Source of the DNA: a virus
IMG/VR virus record: IMGVR_UViG_3300032093_011587
Coordinates: 1-40,731 of that record
DNA length: 40,731 nt
Strand: one strand, 5' to 3'
Shown one piece after another: positions 23,744 to 32,363 of this stretch. The position numbers and the translations under genes are program-made. The notes beneath the pieces were generated by a model. It did no database searches. It had not been told where the DNA came from and was given only the letters and a program-made list of their open reading frames with translations. Numbering within the stretch: position 1 is the first letter of the stretch; each line of letters opens with the position of its first letter.

Positions 23744-24666
23744 CAGTTCTTCCCGAAGGTCATGTTCACGGCGGAGCCCGGCACGTTGCGTTCCATGTAG
23801 AAGCCGAGCGCTCGATTGATCGAGGTGACGTTGTCGAGGGCCGTCTTCATCGCGGTCTTGTACAGGGTGAGGATGCCGCCCTGCTTCGACTGGGTGGCCG
23901 AGAGGGCGACCGACAACTCGAAGGCGGTGAGCATCGCGACGGCGTGGTGCAAGGCGCCGAAGCCGGGCACGACGATCTCGTAGTTGTGCTTGTCAATGAG
24001 CTCGGGGTTGGTGGCCTCGAACTCGATCTTCCAGTCGGTGCCGTCGTGCCAGTGCCGGAGGATCTGACGCTCCTGCACGGGTGCGTTGCTGCTCGGGATG
24101 ATCCGCACGTGCGAGCCCAGGTAGGCGGACTCCCGGCGGTCGACGGTCCCCAGGATGGGCGCGGTCGCCAGCGACATGACCTGGAGGTTGCCCGTCTTGG
24201 GGGCTTCGAGGTCGCCCTCGCCGTAGTGGGGATACCAGTCGCCGTTGGAGATGTAGACGATGTCGAGGAACTGGGAGGGGTCGGGCGTCGCGTCGAAGAC
24301 GATGCTCAGGAAGCCCGGCGTGCCTTCGAGTCGCCAGCCCTGGCCGTTCGCGCTCCACGGGGAGAAGGGTTGGATCTCGCCCACGACGTTGCCGAGCGTG
24401 TCCGTGAACTGAAGGCGGATGACGCCCTCGATGCACGGCGGCAGCTTGTACCGGGTCTGACCCGCCACGGGCGTGATGCGGAACTTCTGGAGGATGCGGC
24501 ACCCGCTGTTGTTTGAGAGGCGGGAGAGGACGTTCCGCATCGAGTGCGTGAGCGAGTAGGAGCAGATGTACGAGTCGGTGTACTTGCCCCCGTCGATCCG
24601 AGACGCGTCGAGCATCGTGCGGATGTGTTCGACGTCGGCCTGGAGGTAGGAGAAGTTGGAGTCCAT
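23743..24666 (-). CDS. Putative head-tail adaptor (tail tubular A-like)
   Basis: 307 residues. Helical N- and C-termini flank a beta-rich middle with the segment ITPVAGQTRYKLPPCIEGVIRLQF (about 64-87). This arrangement, and the position after the capsid gene, fits tail adaptor/tubular A proteins that attach the tail to the portal in podoviruses. One-base TGATG overlaps on both sides. The assignment is by pattern and context; a connector of another type is possible. Confidence 0.55.
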   Translation of the reverse strand: MDSNFSYLQADVEHIRTMLDASRIDGGKYTDSYICSYSLTHSMRNVLSRLSNNSGCRILQKFRITPVAGQTRYKLPPCIEGVIRLQFTDTLGNVVGEIQPFSPWSANGQGWRLEGTPGFLSIVFDATPDPSQFLDIVYISNGDWYPHYGEGDLEAPKTGNLQVMSLATAPILGTVDRRESAYLGSHVRIIPSSNAPVQERQILRHWHDGTDWKIEFEATNPELIDKHNYEIVVPGFGALHHAVAMLTAFELSVALSATQSKQGGILTLYKTAMKTALDNVTSINRALGFYMERNVPGSAVNMTFGKN

Positions 24667-25223
24667 CAGAGCCCTTTCGTCATTTCAAGGAGCTGCTTCG
24701 TCTGCTCGCGGGCCGCGTCCTTGCCGGTGATCGTAGTCGGCTGCCACTTGACGGCTCCGCTCTCGATGCCGGCCGCGATCTCCGTGGAGCCGCGGCGCCG
24801 GAGGCTGCGGACCATGTCGCTCTTCTCGATCGAGGCCTGCTCCGCGAGCGCCCGCTTGGCGGCCTTCTCGTCCTCCAGGGCCTTCTTGAACGGCAGCGTG
24901 CCGTCGGATGGGAGGGGTGCCAACCGGGCCAGCAGCCGGTCCGGGGGCAGAAGGTCCGAGGGCCACCACTCGCGGGGGTCCGCCTTGAACGCTTCAAGCT
25001 CCTGGAAGAGAGGCACGGTCGCCTCGGCCGGGCTGTAGACCCAGGCACAGAGGACGGTCGAGTTGGCCCAGTGGTGGCGGAGCAGGAAGAGACGGGGGTT
25101 GGCGGTCTGGCGGACGAGCCAGTCGGACCACGCGTTGTGGGCGAGGAGCGTGTGCCGGTCGGAGCTGAGCTGGCCGCAGGCGTGGAAGGCTCGGTCGTAC
25201 GGGGTCGAGACGATGAGGTTCAT
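24666..25223 (-). CDS. Unknown protein between capsid and adaptor, 185 aa
   Basis: 185 residues from the ATG at 25223. An upstream in-frame start at 25256 would lie in the capsid terminator stem. Neither start has a strong ribosome site. The N-terminal half has Trp and His (AHNAWSDWLVRQTA, RHHWANSTVLCAWVY), the second half is charged helix ending LLEMTKGL. No motif recognised. It follows the capsid terminator, so its expression must involve read-through or a promoter not seen here. Motif 24907 is read APLPS. Confidence 0.68.
   Translation of the reverse strand: MNLIVSTPYDRAFHACGQLSSDRHTLLAHNAWSDWLVRQTANPRLFLLRHHWANSTVLCAWVYSPAEATVPLFQELEAFKADPREWWPSDLLPPDRLLARLAPLPSDGTLPFKKALEDEKAAKRALAEQASIEKSDMVRSLRRRGSTEIAAGIESGAVKWQPTTITGKDAAREQTKQLLEMTKGL
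24907..24919 (-). repeat. 13-bp motif copy, exact (in gene, sense)
   Basis: CACCCCTCCCATC on the minus strand, read APLPS. Confidence 0.9.
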
Positions 25224-25237
25224 GGATGGCGGTCCCT

Positions 25238-25278
25238 GAAAAGAAGAAGGACCCAAGCCACGCTGGCAAGGGTCCTTC
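25238..25278 (-). terminator. Terminator after the major capsid gene
   Basis: On the minus strand GAAGGACCC (25278-25270), 15-base loop, GGGTCCTTC (25254-25246), then a T-rich tail TTCTTTTC. Nine perfect pairs. It would give the capsid message its own 3' end within the operon and raise its relative dose. Confidence 0.8.
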
Positions 25279-25300
25279 AGGATAGGGGGCTGAAGTCAGA

Positions 25301-26896
25301 TTAGAGGCTGTACTGACGATCTTCGGCGACGTTCTGAATCACGATGCCGGGGATCTGACGAGGCACAACCTGCATGGTGAACGTGCCGGGCATCTGGACA
25401 CCTTCGGTGAGGGCCGTGTTGCCGTTCGCGTCCACCTTCTGGATCGGGATCTGGTGGCTGTCGGTGCCGTTGAGGGTGCTTCCCACGAACTGGAAGGGGA
25501 CCATCGGGGGCGCCTTGTCGAAGCTCTTGCCCTTGAACGAAGCGGGCGTGTAGACGTCCCAGTTGTTCTTGGACTTGATGCCCCAGACCGTGTTGGCCTG
25601 CATGCATCCGCTCGTCTTGCCGCGGTAGGTCTCGCCTTCGTAGGTGAAGACCATGCCGCCCTCGCCTTCCGAGCCCTGACCGTTCTGCACGGTCGCGAGA
25701 CGGCCGGTCCGGTCGATGATCTCGCGGGTCGCCTGCGTGGCTTCCATCGCGAGCCAGACGCCCTCGCTGGCCAGGAGCAGGTCGATGCTCTGGCCGTAGC
25801 GGACCGCTCGGGCCGAGTGCCAGCGGGCCATGATGCGACGCAGGAACTGCTGGGTGAGCGGCTGGTTGCCGGCGTCGAACAGGAGCGACTTGAACTCCGG
25901 GTGCACCGTGACGTCGATACGGCCGCTGAAGGGCGACTCGTTCGTGGCTTCCGGGCCCAGGATGATGTTGTCGTTGCCGCCCTGACCCGTCTTCAGCCAG
26001 CTGCGGACGCCCGCGATGCCCGTGAAGAACGGGCTGCTCGCGTACGGCGTCGCGGAGGTGCCGATGGTGCCAGGGACGATCACGATGTCGTTGTCCGCGA
26101 CCGACGCGGCGCCACCGGCGTTGAAGACGCTGTCGTCGACGTTACGGAACGTCACGACCGCACGCGTCTCGTCGACGCTTTCCACGATCGTGATGGCGCT
26201 GCCGTTGCGGAGCTGACCGGCCTGGCTCGCGATCTGGACTTGCTGGCCCGGAGCGAACCGGTTGATCGCGTAGTTGTCCAGCTTCAGGTCGATCGTCAGA
26301 CGACGGTTCGCGCCCGTGCCGGGGTCCGACAGCGTCCACGAGCCTGCCGTCAGACGGCAGAGCCGGTACAGATCGTTCTGCGACAGGTAGAAGTAGTTGG
26401 AGACGGTCAGCGCGATGTGGCGACCGAAGGCGGCCAGCGTCGGCTGCACGATCTCGGCGATGTTGGCGGCCGTCGCTTCGAGGCGAAGCTCCGACAGCAT
26501 CATGGCGAGGTTCGTGTCCATGGCTCGCATCGGCACCGACATGCGGAACGTCTGCTGCTTCATGCCCGTCAAAGGATCGGGGAAGGTGCGGGTGAGGCCC
26601 TGCTTGAACAGCTTGGCTCCCACCTGGTTGGCCGTGGCCGACGCGAAGTTGTGCGGGTCGCCGTACAGGGTGAAGTCCTGCACGGAGCCGCCCGCACGGA
26701 TGACACCGGCGAGGCCGCTCTGGAAGGTGCGGTGGATCAGGAAGTCGCGGCCGATGGCGCTCGCGTTGCCGCGGCCCATCTGCATCGACTTGAAGACGGG
26801 GTCAGCCGTCGGCATGATCATTTCGACTTGCTTGTTCAGGATCTCCTGAATCGAGTTGGCGCGGGTGCTGAAAAGCGACCCGATAGTTGCAGGCAT
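25301..26896 (-). CDS. Major capsid protein
   Basis: 531 residues. Its size, position after portal and scaffold-like genes, and the long helical N-terminal arm (MPATIGSLFSTRANSIQEIL...) followed by a beta-rich domain with FTLYGDPHNF and NVDDS/Ala-rich loops fit an HK97-type major capsid protein. GGAG lies seven bases before the ATG, with a perfect hairpin upstream. The gene has its own terminator and no copy of the 13-bp motif, both consistent with the most highly expressed product. Identified by layout; no diagnostic motif exists for this family. Confidence 0.8.
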   Translation of the reverse strand: MPATIGSLFSTRANSIQEILNKQVEMIMPTADPVFKSMQMGRGNASAIGRDFLIHRTFQSGLAGVIRAGGSVQDFTLYGDPHNFASATANQVGAKLFKQGLTRTFPDPLTGMKQQTFRMSVPMRAMDTNLAMMLSELRLEATAANIAEIVQPTLAAFGRHIALTVSNYFYLSQNDLYRLCRLTAGSWTLSDPGTGANRRLTIDLKLDNYAINRFAPGQQVQIASQAGQLRNGSAITIVESVDETRAVVTFRNVDDSVFNAGGAASVADNDIVIVPGTIGTSATPYASSPFFTGIAGVRSWLKTGQGGNDNIILGPEATNESPFSGRIDVTVHPEFKSLLFDAGNQPLTQQFLRRIMARWHSARAVRYGQSIDLLLASEGVWLAMEATQATREIIDRTGRLATVQNGQGSEGEGGMVFTYEGETYRGKTSGCMQANTVWGIKSKNNWDVYTPASFKGKSFDKAPPMVPFQFVGSTLNGTDSHQIPIQKVDANGNTALTEGVQMPGTFTMQVVPRQIPGIVIQNVAEDRQYSL

Positions 26897-26911
26897 TGTT
26901 CATCTCCATCA

Positions 26912-26927
26912 CCGACGGTGTCGTCGG
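26912..26927 (-). promoter_or_regulatory. Hairpin in the capsid leader
   Basis: CCGACG/CGTCGG perfect six-pair stem with a four-base loop, 15 to 31 bases upstream of the capsid ATG. It sits just before the ribosome site and could stabilise or end-process the capsid message. Confidence 0.5.
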
Positions 26928-26941
26928 GCGGTGTTGTTCAG

Positions 26942-27841
26942 TTAGACGCGACCGGGCGAATCGAGGCTGGTCGCTTCACGCAAGAGCTTGTCGACGCTCC
27001 ACGCTTCCAGATCGCGCTCGACGTCTGCACGCTGAGCGTTCGGCCTGACCGTGGGTGTCGCCACCGGCGTCGACTTCGCCAGTTCGGCGTAGTCATCCAT
27101 TTGCGGGGCCTTCCCGATGCGGGACGCTTGCCCGATGATCCGCTGGTACTTCTTGATAGTAGCCGCCGTCGCCTCGCGAGCGGTCTTCCGCATCTCGTCC
27201 CGGGTCAGGGTCACGCCCTTCTCCCGCTTGGCCTTCAGGGCGGCGATGGCCGCCGAGTGGGCTTCGGCCGAAATGGTCGGGACCAGCTCCTTGGCGGTCG
27301 CGGCCCCCTCCTCATCCACTTCCGACATCTTCTTCAGGGCCGACTGGAGGTCCGAGGCCTCGTCGAGCGTCGACTGGATCGACGTGTCGAGGGCCTCCTT
27401 GGCCGACTCCAGAGCCTGGCGACGCATCGCCATGCTCATCTCGTTCACTTCCTTGCGAAGGTCGTCGGTGGGGTCCGGTTCACCCCTCCCATCACGGCCC
27501 CGGCGAGGCTGTTCCGGCTCTTCTTCGGGTTCGCCCGACAGGTGGGCCTTGATCTCCGCGTCGGTGTACCCGGCGGCCTTCATCTGGGTCGCGACGATGT
27601 TGGCCTTCGCTTCGGGGCTGGCGTCCTTCGAGAAGAGCGTCTGGAACGAGCCCTTGATGGTCTCGGCTTCCTGGATGCGGGGCTTGATCTGGTCGAGTTC
27701 GGTCCGGGCGGCGACCAGCTTGTCGTACTCGGCACGCGGAAGCGGGATGGCGTCACTGCCGGGTGCGGGCGGGATCGGGCTCTTGGCTCCGGCGGCGCCT
27801 GCGTCGTCGGGTGAGAGGAGAGGATGGCGGTTGAACTTCAT
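26942..27841 (-). CDS. Scaffold-like protein
   Basis: 299 residues, highly charged and mostly helical, with Glu/Pro linker at about 103-112 and long coiled-coil stretches (about 120-250). Located between portal and capsid, exactly where podovirus and HK97-like phages place the internal scaffold. ATGA overlap with the portal stop. No protease motif was seen, so no maturation protease is claimed. Motif 27481 is read DGRGE in the linker. Confidence 0.72.
   Translation of the reverse strand: MKFNRHPLLSPDDAGAAGAKSPIPPAPGSDAIPLPRAEYDKLVAARTELDQIKPRIQEAETIKGSFQTLFSKDASPEAKANIVATQMKAAGYTDAEIKAHLSGEPEEEPEQPRRGRDGRGEPDPTDDLRKEVNEMSMAMRRQALESAKEALDTSIQSTLDEASDLQSALKKMSEVDEEGAATAKELVPTISAEAHSAAIAALKAKREKGVTLTRDEMRKTAREATAATIKKYQRIIGQASRIGKAPQMDDYAELAKSTPVATPTVRPNAQRADVERDLEAWSVDKLLREATSLDSPGRV
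27481..27493 (+). repeat. 13-bp motif copy, exact (in gene, antisense)
   Basis: CACCCCTCCCATC, read DGRGE in the linker of the scaffold-like protein. Confidence 0.9.
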
Positions 27842-29826
27842 TGGGGACTCCGGTTACTCGATTGCGCCGGTGACGCACCGGGCTGTTGCTGTTGAGAAAG
27901 CATAGCAAGATCTTCGGGGTTCGGCAGATTTCCCGGCAGGGTCGGACCCATGTACTGCATGAGCGTGAACCGGAACGCCGAGAACGCGTCGACCACGGAG
28001 GGCGAGGCCTTCTGCATGATCGGCGAGCACATGAATCCGGAGAGGACGCGGGCCACGACGTCCGGCCGCGTGGTCGTGGGCGTGAGGACGAGCTCGCCCG
28101 GCTCCTCCCCGTTGCCGAAGAGCGTCAGAATCGACAGGACGGCCATCTCGTAGGCGCCCTTCTCCTCTTCGAGCCAGAGCGGGATGTCCACACCGGCCCG
28201 CAGGCACGCCAGCCGGAAGGCCAGCGGGTCCTGCTCGATGCCGTTCTTCCAGAGTTCGTAAAGTTCGGCCTTGATCGCGGCCGGAGACTTCGGCGTGAGC
28301 GCCCGAATCGTCACCTGGAGGCGGCTGATGTCGGGCAGCGGGTTCTCCGAGAACTGAAGTGTGCCGTTTTCGTGGTTGATCACGGCTCCGGCCATCTCCA
28401 GACTGAGGTTCTGGACGGGAATGGGCCGCTTCGTGGTCGTGTAGAGCAGGAGCCCGCGGGCACACCCGGCCTTGTACATGGCGGAGAAGGCGTCCCGCAC
28501 CCCTCCCGTCGGGTTCGTGAGCGCCTGGTTGATCTGTTCCTGGAGGAATGAGAGGCCGGAGGCTGAGTCGACGCGCCCCTTTTCCTCGATCAGGTCCCGG
28601 ATGGGGTTCACGCGGTTCATGGCCTCGCGGGCGAACGCGGCGGTCCGGCCCGGAATCTCGCCCGTGTTCGTCGGCGTGATGGCGAACGGCTTGAAGCCCT
28701 CGGAGATGGCGTCCGGCTCGTAGAAGAGGACCTTCAGGCTGTCGCCGACGGGTCGGAGCACGTTCTCCTGCGGGATCTGTCCCGAAGGCATGACCAGCAG
28801 GCCGAACCGTTCGGTGTCGTGCACGTTCTGGAAGAGCCGCTTGCTCAGCTTTTCGAGCTGGCGGTGCGAGTGGAACATAACGTCGAAGAGACCGGCCCCG
28901 TGGAAGGTGCCGTTGTCCATGAAGCGGGCGAATCCGATCGGACAGTGCACCTGCTGGGCCCGGAGGTCCTGGCGGGACAGGATGCAGTCGCCCGAGGCGA
29001 TCACGTAGTCGGCGACGGTGCGGCCCGGACCGAACGTCCAGAGCTCGCGGACCTTCACGAACTCGGCGCCGTCGCGGGGGTGCGTGTTCGCCGACAGGTG
29101 CGAGTTGGCCATGCCCGAGACGTTGCCGGAGTAGTACGTGTCGATCGCGGGCAGCGACTGGCCGTGTTCGAGGACGAACCACTCCAGCTCGTTGTCCTTC
29201 TTGCCCGCGATCTTGTTCTTCCCGAAGACCTCGTACAGGTGCTCCATGGAGATGACGCGCTCCCGCATGATGCCCGACAGCTTCGTCGGGTCCTCGCCGA
29301 GCAGGGGCCACGGCATGATCTCCTTGGGGTGGATCACTTCGAGTTCGGCCGTCAGGCCCATCGCGGGGTGGTCCTCGATCTCGGCGGTGATGCCCGCGAA
29401 GCCGAGGCACGTGAAGAGCCACGAGAAGTCGCGGACGTTACGGTCCAGCTCGTCCTGGAGGAAGAGGGAGTCGGCCGTGATCTGGAGGACGGCCCGGTCC
29501 CGCATGGCGCCGAGGGTGCTGCCCTGGGCGACGACCGAGGGCCGCATGTCCAGGCCCTGGAGGCGGGAGGCCAGCTGGTTGATGGCGTACAGCAGCTCCT
29601 CCGAGTGGTACTCGACGTTGCCGTCCGACCCGACGTGACGGGCCTCGATGCGACCGGTCTGCGGGTCGTACAGGTCGAAGGTGCGGTAGCCCGACAGGTA
29701 GTAGTAGGCAAGGAGCCAGTTCACGCGCCGCCACGAGTAGTGGGTCATGCAGCGGGCGCTGTGCATCCGAAGGATGGTCGCCAGCGTCTGGTCACTTTTC
29801 GGCAGCTTGCTTAATGCGTGGCTCAT
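27838..29826 (-). CDS. Portal protein
   Basis: 662 residues. Helical N-terminus with aromatic stretch WRRVNWLLAYYYLSGYRTFDLYD, a central mixed domain with repeated Pro-Lys-Glu turns (EVIHPKEIMPWPLLGEDP), and a Gln/Pro-rich flexible C-terminus (QQQQPGASPAQSS). Size and the position between terminase and scaffold-like protein fit a podovirus portal/connector. Start overlaps the small upstream gene by 35 bases. Variant motif at 28498. Assigned by size, order and composition. Confidence 0.78.
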   Translation of the reverse strand: MSHALSKLPKSDQTLATILRMHSARCMTHYSWRRVNWLLAYYYLSGYRTFDLYDPQTGRIEARHVGSDGNVEYHSEELLYAINQLASRLQGLDMRPSVVAQGSTLGAMRDRAVLQITADSLFLQDELDRNVRDFSWLFTCLGFAGITAEIEDHPAMGLTAELEVIHPKEIMPWPLLGEDPTKLSGIMRERVISMEHLYEVFGKNKIAGKKDNELEWFVLEHGQSLPAIDTYYSGNVSGMANSHLSANTHPRDGAEFVKVRELWTFGPGRTVADYVIASGDCILSRQDLRAQQVHCPIGFARFMDNGTFHGAGLFDVMFHSHRQLEKLSKRLFQNVHDTERFGLLVMPSGQIPQENVLRPVGDSLKVLFYEPDAISEGFKPFAITPTNTGEIPGRTAAFAREAMNRVNPIRDLIEEKGRVDSASGLSFLQEQINQALTNPTGGVRDAFSAMYKAGCARGLLLYTTTKRPIPVQNLSLEMAGAVINHENGTLQFSENPLPDISRLQVTIRALTPKSPAAIKAELYELWKNGIEQDPLAFRLACLRAGVDIPLWLEEEKGAYEMAVLSILTLFGNGEEPGELVLTPTTTRPDVVARVLSGFMCSPIMQKASPSVVDAFSAFRFTLMQYMGPTLPGNLPNPEDLAMLSQQQQPGASPAQSSNRSPQ
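28498..28510 (+). repeat. 13-bp motif variant (CCCGTC end)
   Basis: CACCCCTCCCGTC in the portal gene, antisense; same variant as 7020. Confidence 0.7.
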
Positions 29827-30079
29827 GGACGGGTTCCTTCGGTCGTGCAGCCCCCATCGGCGTCAACCGCATGGAGCTCACAGGCACGGGGACTGTAGGG
29901 GACACCCCTCCCATCTCAACAACCGGGCTTGGAGCGGGCGTGACGGGAGGGGTGGGAGTGCGGGACTCGCCGAAGCGGGGGCCGGTGCCGTAGTAGCAGG
30001 CCAGCAGCTCCTTGAAGAACGTGAGGGGTACGACGACGTGGGAACCGGCGAGGAAGTTGGACGGGACTTCGGTGCTCAA
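29792..30079 (-). CDS. Small Pro-rich protein between terminase and portal
   Basis: 95 residues from a TTG at 30079 that overlaps the terminase stop (TTGA), the same coupling that starts the terminase. The N-terminal 45 residues are hydrophobic/aromatic (VVVPLTFFKELLACYYGTG), the rest Pro/Thr/Ser-rich and basic. The 3' end overlaps the portal start by 35 bases. Two motif copies (29903 exact, 29942 variant) face each other inside it. Function unknown; possibly a packaging or connector accessory. The frame is part of a longer open stretch whose upstream part is a shadow of the terminase gene. Confidence 0.6.
   Translation of the reverse strand: MSTEVPSNFLAGSHVVVPLTFFKELLACYYGTGPRFGESRTPTPPVTPAPSPVVEMGGVSPTVPVPVSSMRLTPMGAARPKEPVHEPRIKQAAEK
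29903..29915 (+). repeat. 13-bp motif copy, exact (in gene, antisense)
   Basis: CACCCCTCCCATC; with the inverted variant at 29942 it forms an inverted pair 26 bases apart. Confidence 0.9.
29942..29954 (-). repeat. 13-bp motif variant (CCCGTC end)
   Basis: CACCCCTCCCGTC on the minus strand, inverted relative to 29903. Confidence 0.7.
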
Positions 30080-32031
30080 ATGACGGACTCCTGGTCGGGG
30101 GCGTCGGGGAAGGGACCGAGCAGGTCGGTCGTGATCATGTCGTGCGGCAAAGCGCTGACGAGCGGGATGGAGGTCCCGGGGATATGCCGCTTGCCCTGCC
30201 GGAGGAGGGCGAGGGCGTCCACGGCCTCGGACTTGGCCAGCTGGGTGTGGCGGATGCCGTGCTTGCCCCGGATGACCATGCTGGACATGGAGAGCGTGTC
30301 GATCTCGTCGTCGTTGGCCAGGCCGCCGTCGTTGGAGCTCGGGTTGAAGGACTCGATCTGCTCGAAGAGGCGGGTGTAGGGACCGTGCCGGCCGCGACGC
30401 CAGAGCGGCAGCTTCACGAGGCCGAACTCGAACCGGGTGTCCATGGTGGAGATCTTGGCGGTCTTGGTCATGGCGCCGGGCCGGAGGTCTTTGACGAGCG
30501 GCGTGTGCGTCAGGCCGAGGTTGGTCGTGACGCGGGTCTGCACGGCCGACCGGTAGCGGATGTACAGCTTGATCGACTCGCGGACGACCTCGACGAAGAT
30601 GATCGGGCAACGCCACTTGTCGGCCTGGATGAGCGAGGCGTTGAGCAGCTCCCCGTCGGTCTTCCGGTCGGACCAGAGGTCGAGCGAGAAGAGGATGTTG
30701 TTGGCGTACAGGGCCATGAGGTGCGAGACCCGGCGGTCCGAGGTCGCGGTCTCCGTGAAGGCGCTGTCGACGGTCATGAAGAGCTTGGACTGGGCCAGGA
30801 AGTCCATGACGGAGAGGCGGTGGACGACGTCGGGCTTGTCGTGGTCCCGGAAGCAGATCTTCGCCCGGGAGAGAAGGGGCTGGTCGTTGAAGATCTCGTC
30901 GGCCTCTTCGAGCCACCAGGCGTGCGTGCCCTTCGTGTCGGCGTCGAGCTTGAAGAGGAGCTGGTCGGAGGTGCCGGGGAGGCCCAGCATTTCCTTGTTG
31001 TAGACGGCCGAGCCCAGCATTTTCTGGATCTGGGTGATGGTGCGGGTAGACTCGGGCAGTTTGAGGCGGACCTTCTCCTCCTCGTCGGCGGGCCACATCT
31101 CGGGCCAGCAGGAGCGGAGACGGCCGGTCTGCTCGTCGACCCAGGAGGCGCGGATGTGGAGGCGGGACCAGAGGTCGAAGCGGGGGTCGACGGCTCGGGG
31201 GCCTTCGGGCGTGTTGACCGTGTCCATGGCCTGCCAGAGGTAGTGCCGCTTGGAGACGAAGGTGCCGACCCAGTGCAGGAAGGTGTTCGCACGCAGGGTC
31301 ATCGGCATGGCGATGGAGAAGAGCAGTCGCTCCATGTAGGCCCGGATCTCGTCCATGGAGGTCGAGCCGGACTCGTCGTACTCGGGGTCGTCCAGCTTGA
31401 AGATGCGGGGACGCAGACCGCGGAGGCGGGAGCGGGCCGAGACGCACCGGAGCCACGAGCCGTTGTTCAGGAAGAACATCTGGACGCCGGTGGACTTCGC
31501 GCCCCGGTTGGGCTTGAGGGTCGAGGCGTCCCACTCGGGCGCGAAGTCGGCCTGGATGCGGCCGTTCTCGTAGCACTGGTCCTTGACGAGCTGGCCCGTA
31601 TAGAGGGCGTTCTCGTTTGTGGAGGTGGCGTACGCGACCGAGTAGCGGGGCATCGAGACCATCCGGAGGATGACGTCCTTGCGGATGAAGGTGGACTTGG
31701 CGCCGCCGCGGGGGGCCAGCGTGATCGAGAGGGGGTTGACCCAGTGGGACGCGATCTCCCAGTGGTAGGCGGGCGTCCGGAGCGGCGGCATGTCGTAGAA
31801 GCCCGGCTCGTGCAGGGACTCGACGTCGTCCGCGAGGTAGTGCAGGTCGAAGAAGTTGAGCGAGTTGATCAGGCGGCGAGCGCGTTCGGCCGCCGTGCCC
31901 TCCAGGGACCACTGCCGGGCGGCGTTGACCCGGGCCTGCCGCTGACCCTCCTGCGTGAGGTCGTGATAGTCGAGCGGCAGGGGGTGCAGCGGACAGTCGA
32001 GGGGGATGGCTTTGATCGGGGTGAGACTCAA
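30076..32031 (-). CDS. terL: Large terminase subunit (packaging ATPase/nuclease)
   Basis: 651 residues from a TTG at 32031, chosen because it overlaps the stop of the gene before it (TTGA). A longer upstream open frame would swallow that gene. ATPase: deviant Walker A APRGGAKST (about residues 106-114) and Walker B-like RIFKLDD (about 209-215). C-terminal RNase H-like nuclease: VDSAFTE-type Asp within the central VMDF...TVDSAF strand, then LWSDRK, and a late acidic DDEIDTLSMSS. These mark a dsDNA-phage large terminase that cuts and translocates DNA into the procapsid. Neighbours (TerS-like upstream, portal downstream) agree. Confidence 0.88.
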   Translation of the reverse strand: MSLTPIKAIPLDCPLHPLPLDYHDLTQEGQRQARVNAARQWSLEGTAAERARRLINSLNFFDLHYLADDVESLHEPGFYDMPPLRTPAYHWEIASHWVNPLSITLAPRGGAKSTFIRKDVILRMVSMPRYSVAYATSTNENALYTGQLVKDQCYENGRIQADFAPEWDASTLKPNRGAKSTGVQMFFLNNGSWLRCVSARSRLRGLRPRIFKLDDPEYDESGSTSMDEIRAYMERLLFSIAMPMTLRANTFLHWVGTFVSKRHYLWQAMDTVNTPEGPRAVDPRFDLWSRLHIRASWVDEQTGRLRSCWPEMWPADEEEKVRLKLPESTRTITQIQKMLGSAVYNKEMLGLPGTSDQLLFKLDADTKGTHAWWLEEADEIFNDQPLLSRAKICFRDHDKPDVVHRLSVMDFLAQSKLFMTVDSAFTETATSDRRVSHLMALYANNILFSLDLWSDRKTDGELLNASLIQADKWRCPIIFVEVVRESIKLYIRYRSAVQTRVTTNLGLTHTPLVKDLRPGAMTKTAKISTMDTRFEFGLVKLPLWRRGRHGPYTRLFEQIESFNPSSNDGGLANDDEIDTLSMSSMVIRGKHGIRHTQLAKSEAVDALALLRQGKRHIPGTSIPLVSALPHDMITTDLLGPFPDAPDQESVI

Positions 32032-32363
32032 GTGCCGGCCTTGGCGAGCGTGATGAGGGCGGAGGAGAGGGCGATGCGGGTGACGAACGCGGCCGCGATG
32101 CGGGGCTCGATGAAGTTGGAGCCGCGGACCAGCTCCTGGAGGTGCACGCGGACCCACGGCTGGAGACGGCCGTCCCGGGCGGTGTACTCGGGGATGACGA
32201 GTTCGCCGACCTCCTCGATGGTGCCGAGCTGAGCGCCCCGGTCGGTGATGCCGACCTCGGGCAGGAAGCGGGCGAGGAGCACGCCGAGCCCGTAGGGGTC
32301 CTGAGCCGCGGAGAGCAGGAGGTCGCAGGCCGTGTCAACCCTCTTTCTCTGGTCGGGGGTCAA
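32028..32363 (-). CDS. Small helical protein before the terminase, unknown
   Basis: About 111 residues from a TTG at 32363 preceded by GAAGGAG (12 bases away). A longer frame to 32477 is open but would overlap the previous gene by 142 bases and is Pro-rich low complexity. The short form is all helix: LTPDQRKRVDTACDLLL..., VHLQELV, AAFVTRIALSSALITLAKAG. It ends in the TTGA overlap with the terminase. No family recognised; packaging accessory by position. The alternative start leaves the N-terminus uncertain. Confidence 0.6.
   Translation of the reverse strand: MTPDQRKRVDTACDLLLSAAQDPYGLGVLLARFLPEVGITDRGAQLGTIEEVGELVIPEYTARDGRLQPWVRVHLQELVRGSNFIEPRIAAAFVTRIALSSALITLAKAGT

Noticed and set aside
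25454-27814. A 786-codon rightward open frame
   Set aside because: Antisense to the capsid and scaffold-like genes; Arg/Val/Asp-rich shadow.
29792-32338. An 848-codon leftward open frame
   Set aside because: Most of it lies in another frame across the terminase gene and translates to Arg/Pro/His-rich sequence. Only its last 95 codons, which follow the terminase stop, are kept as a gene.
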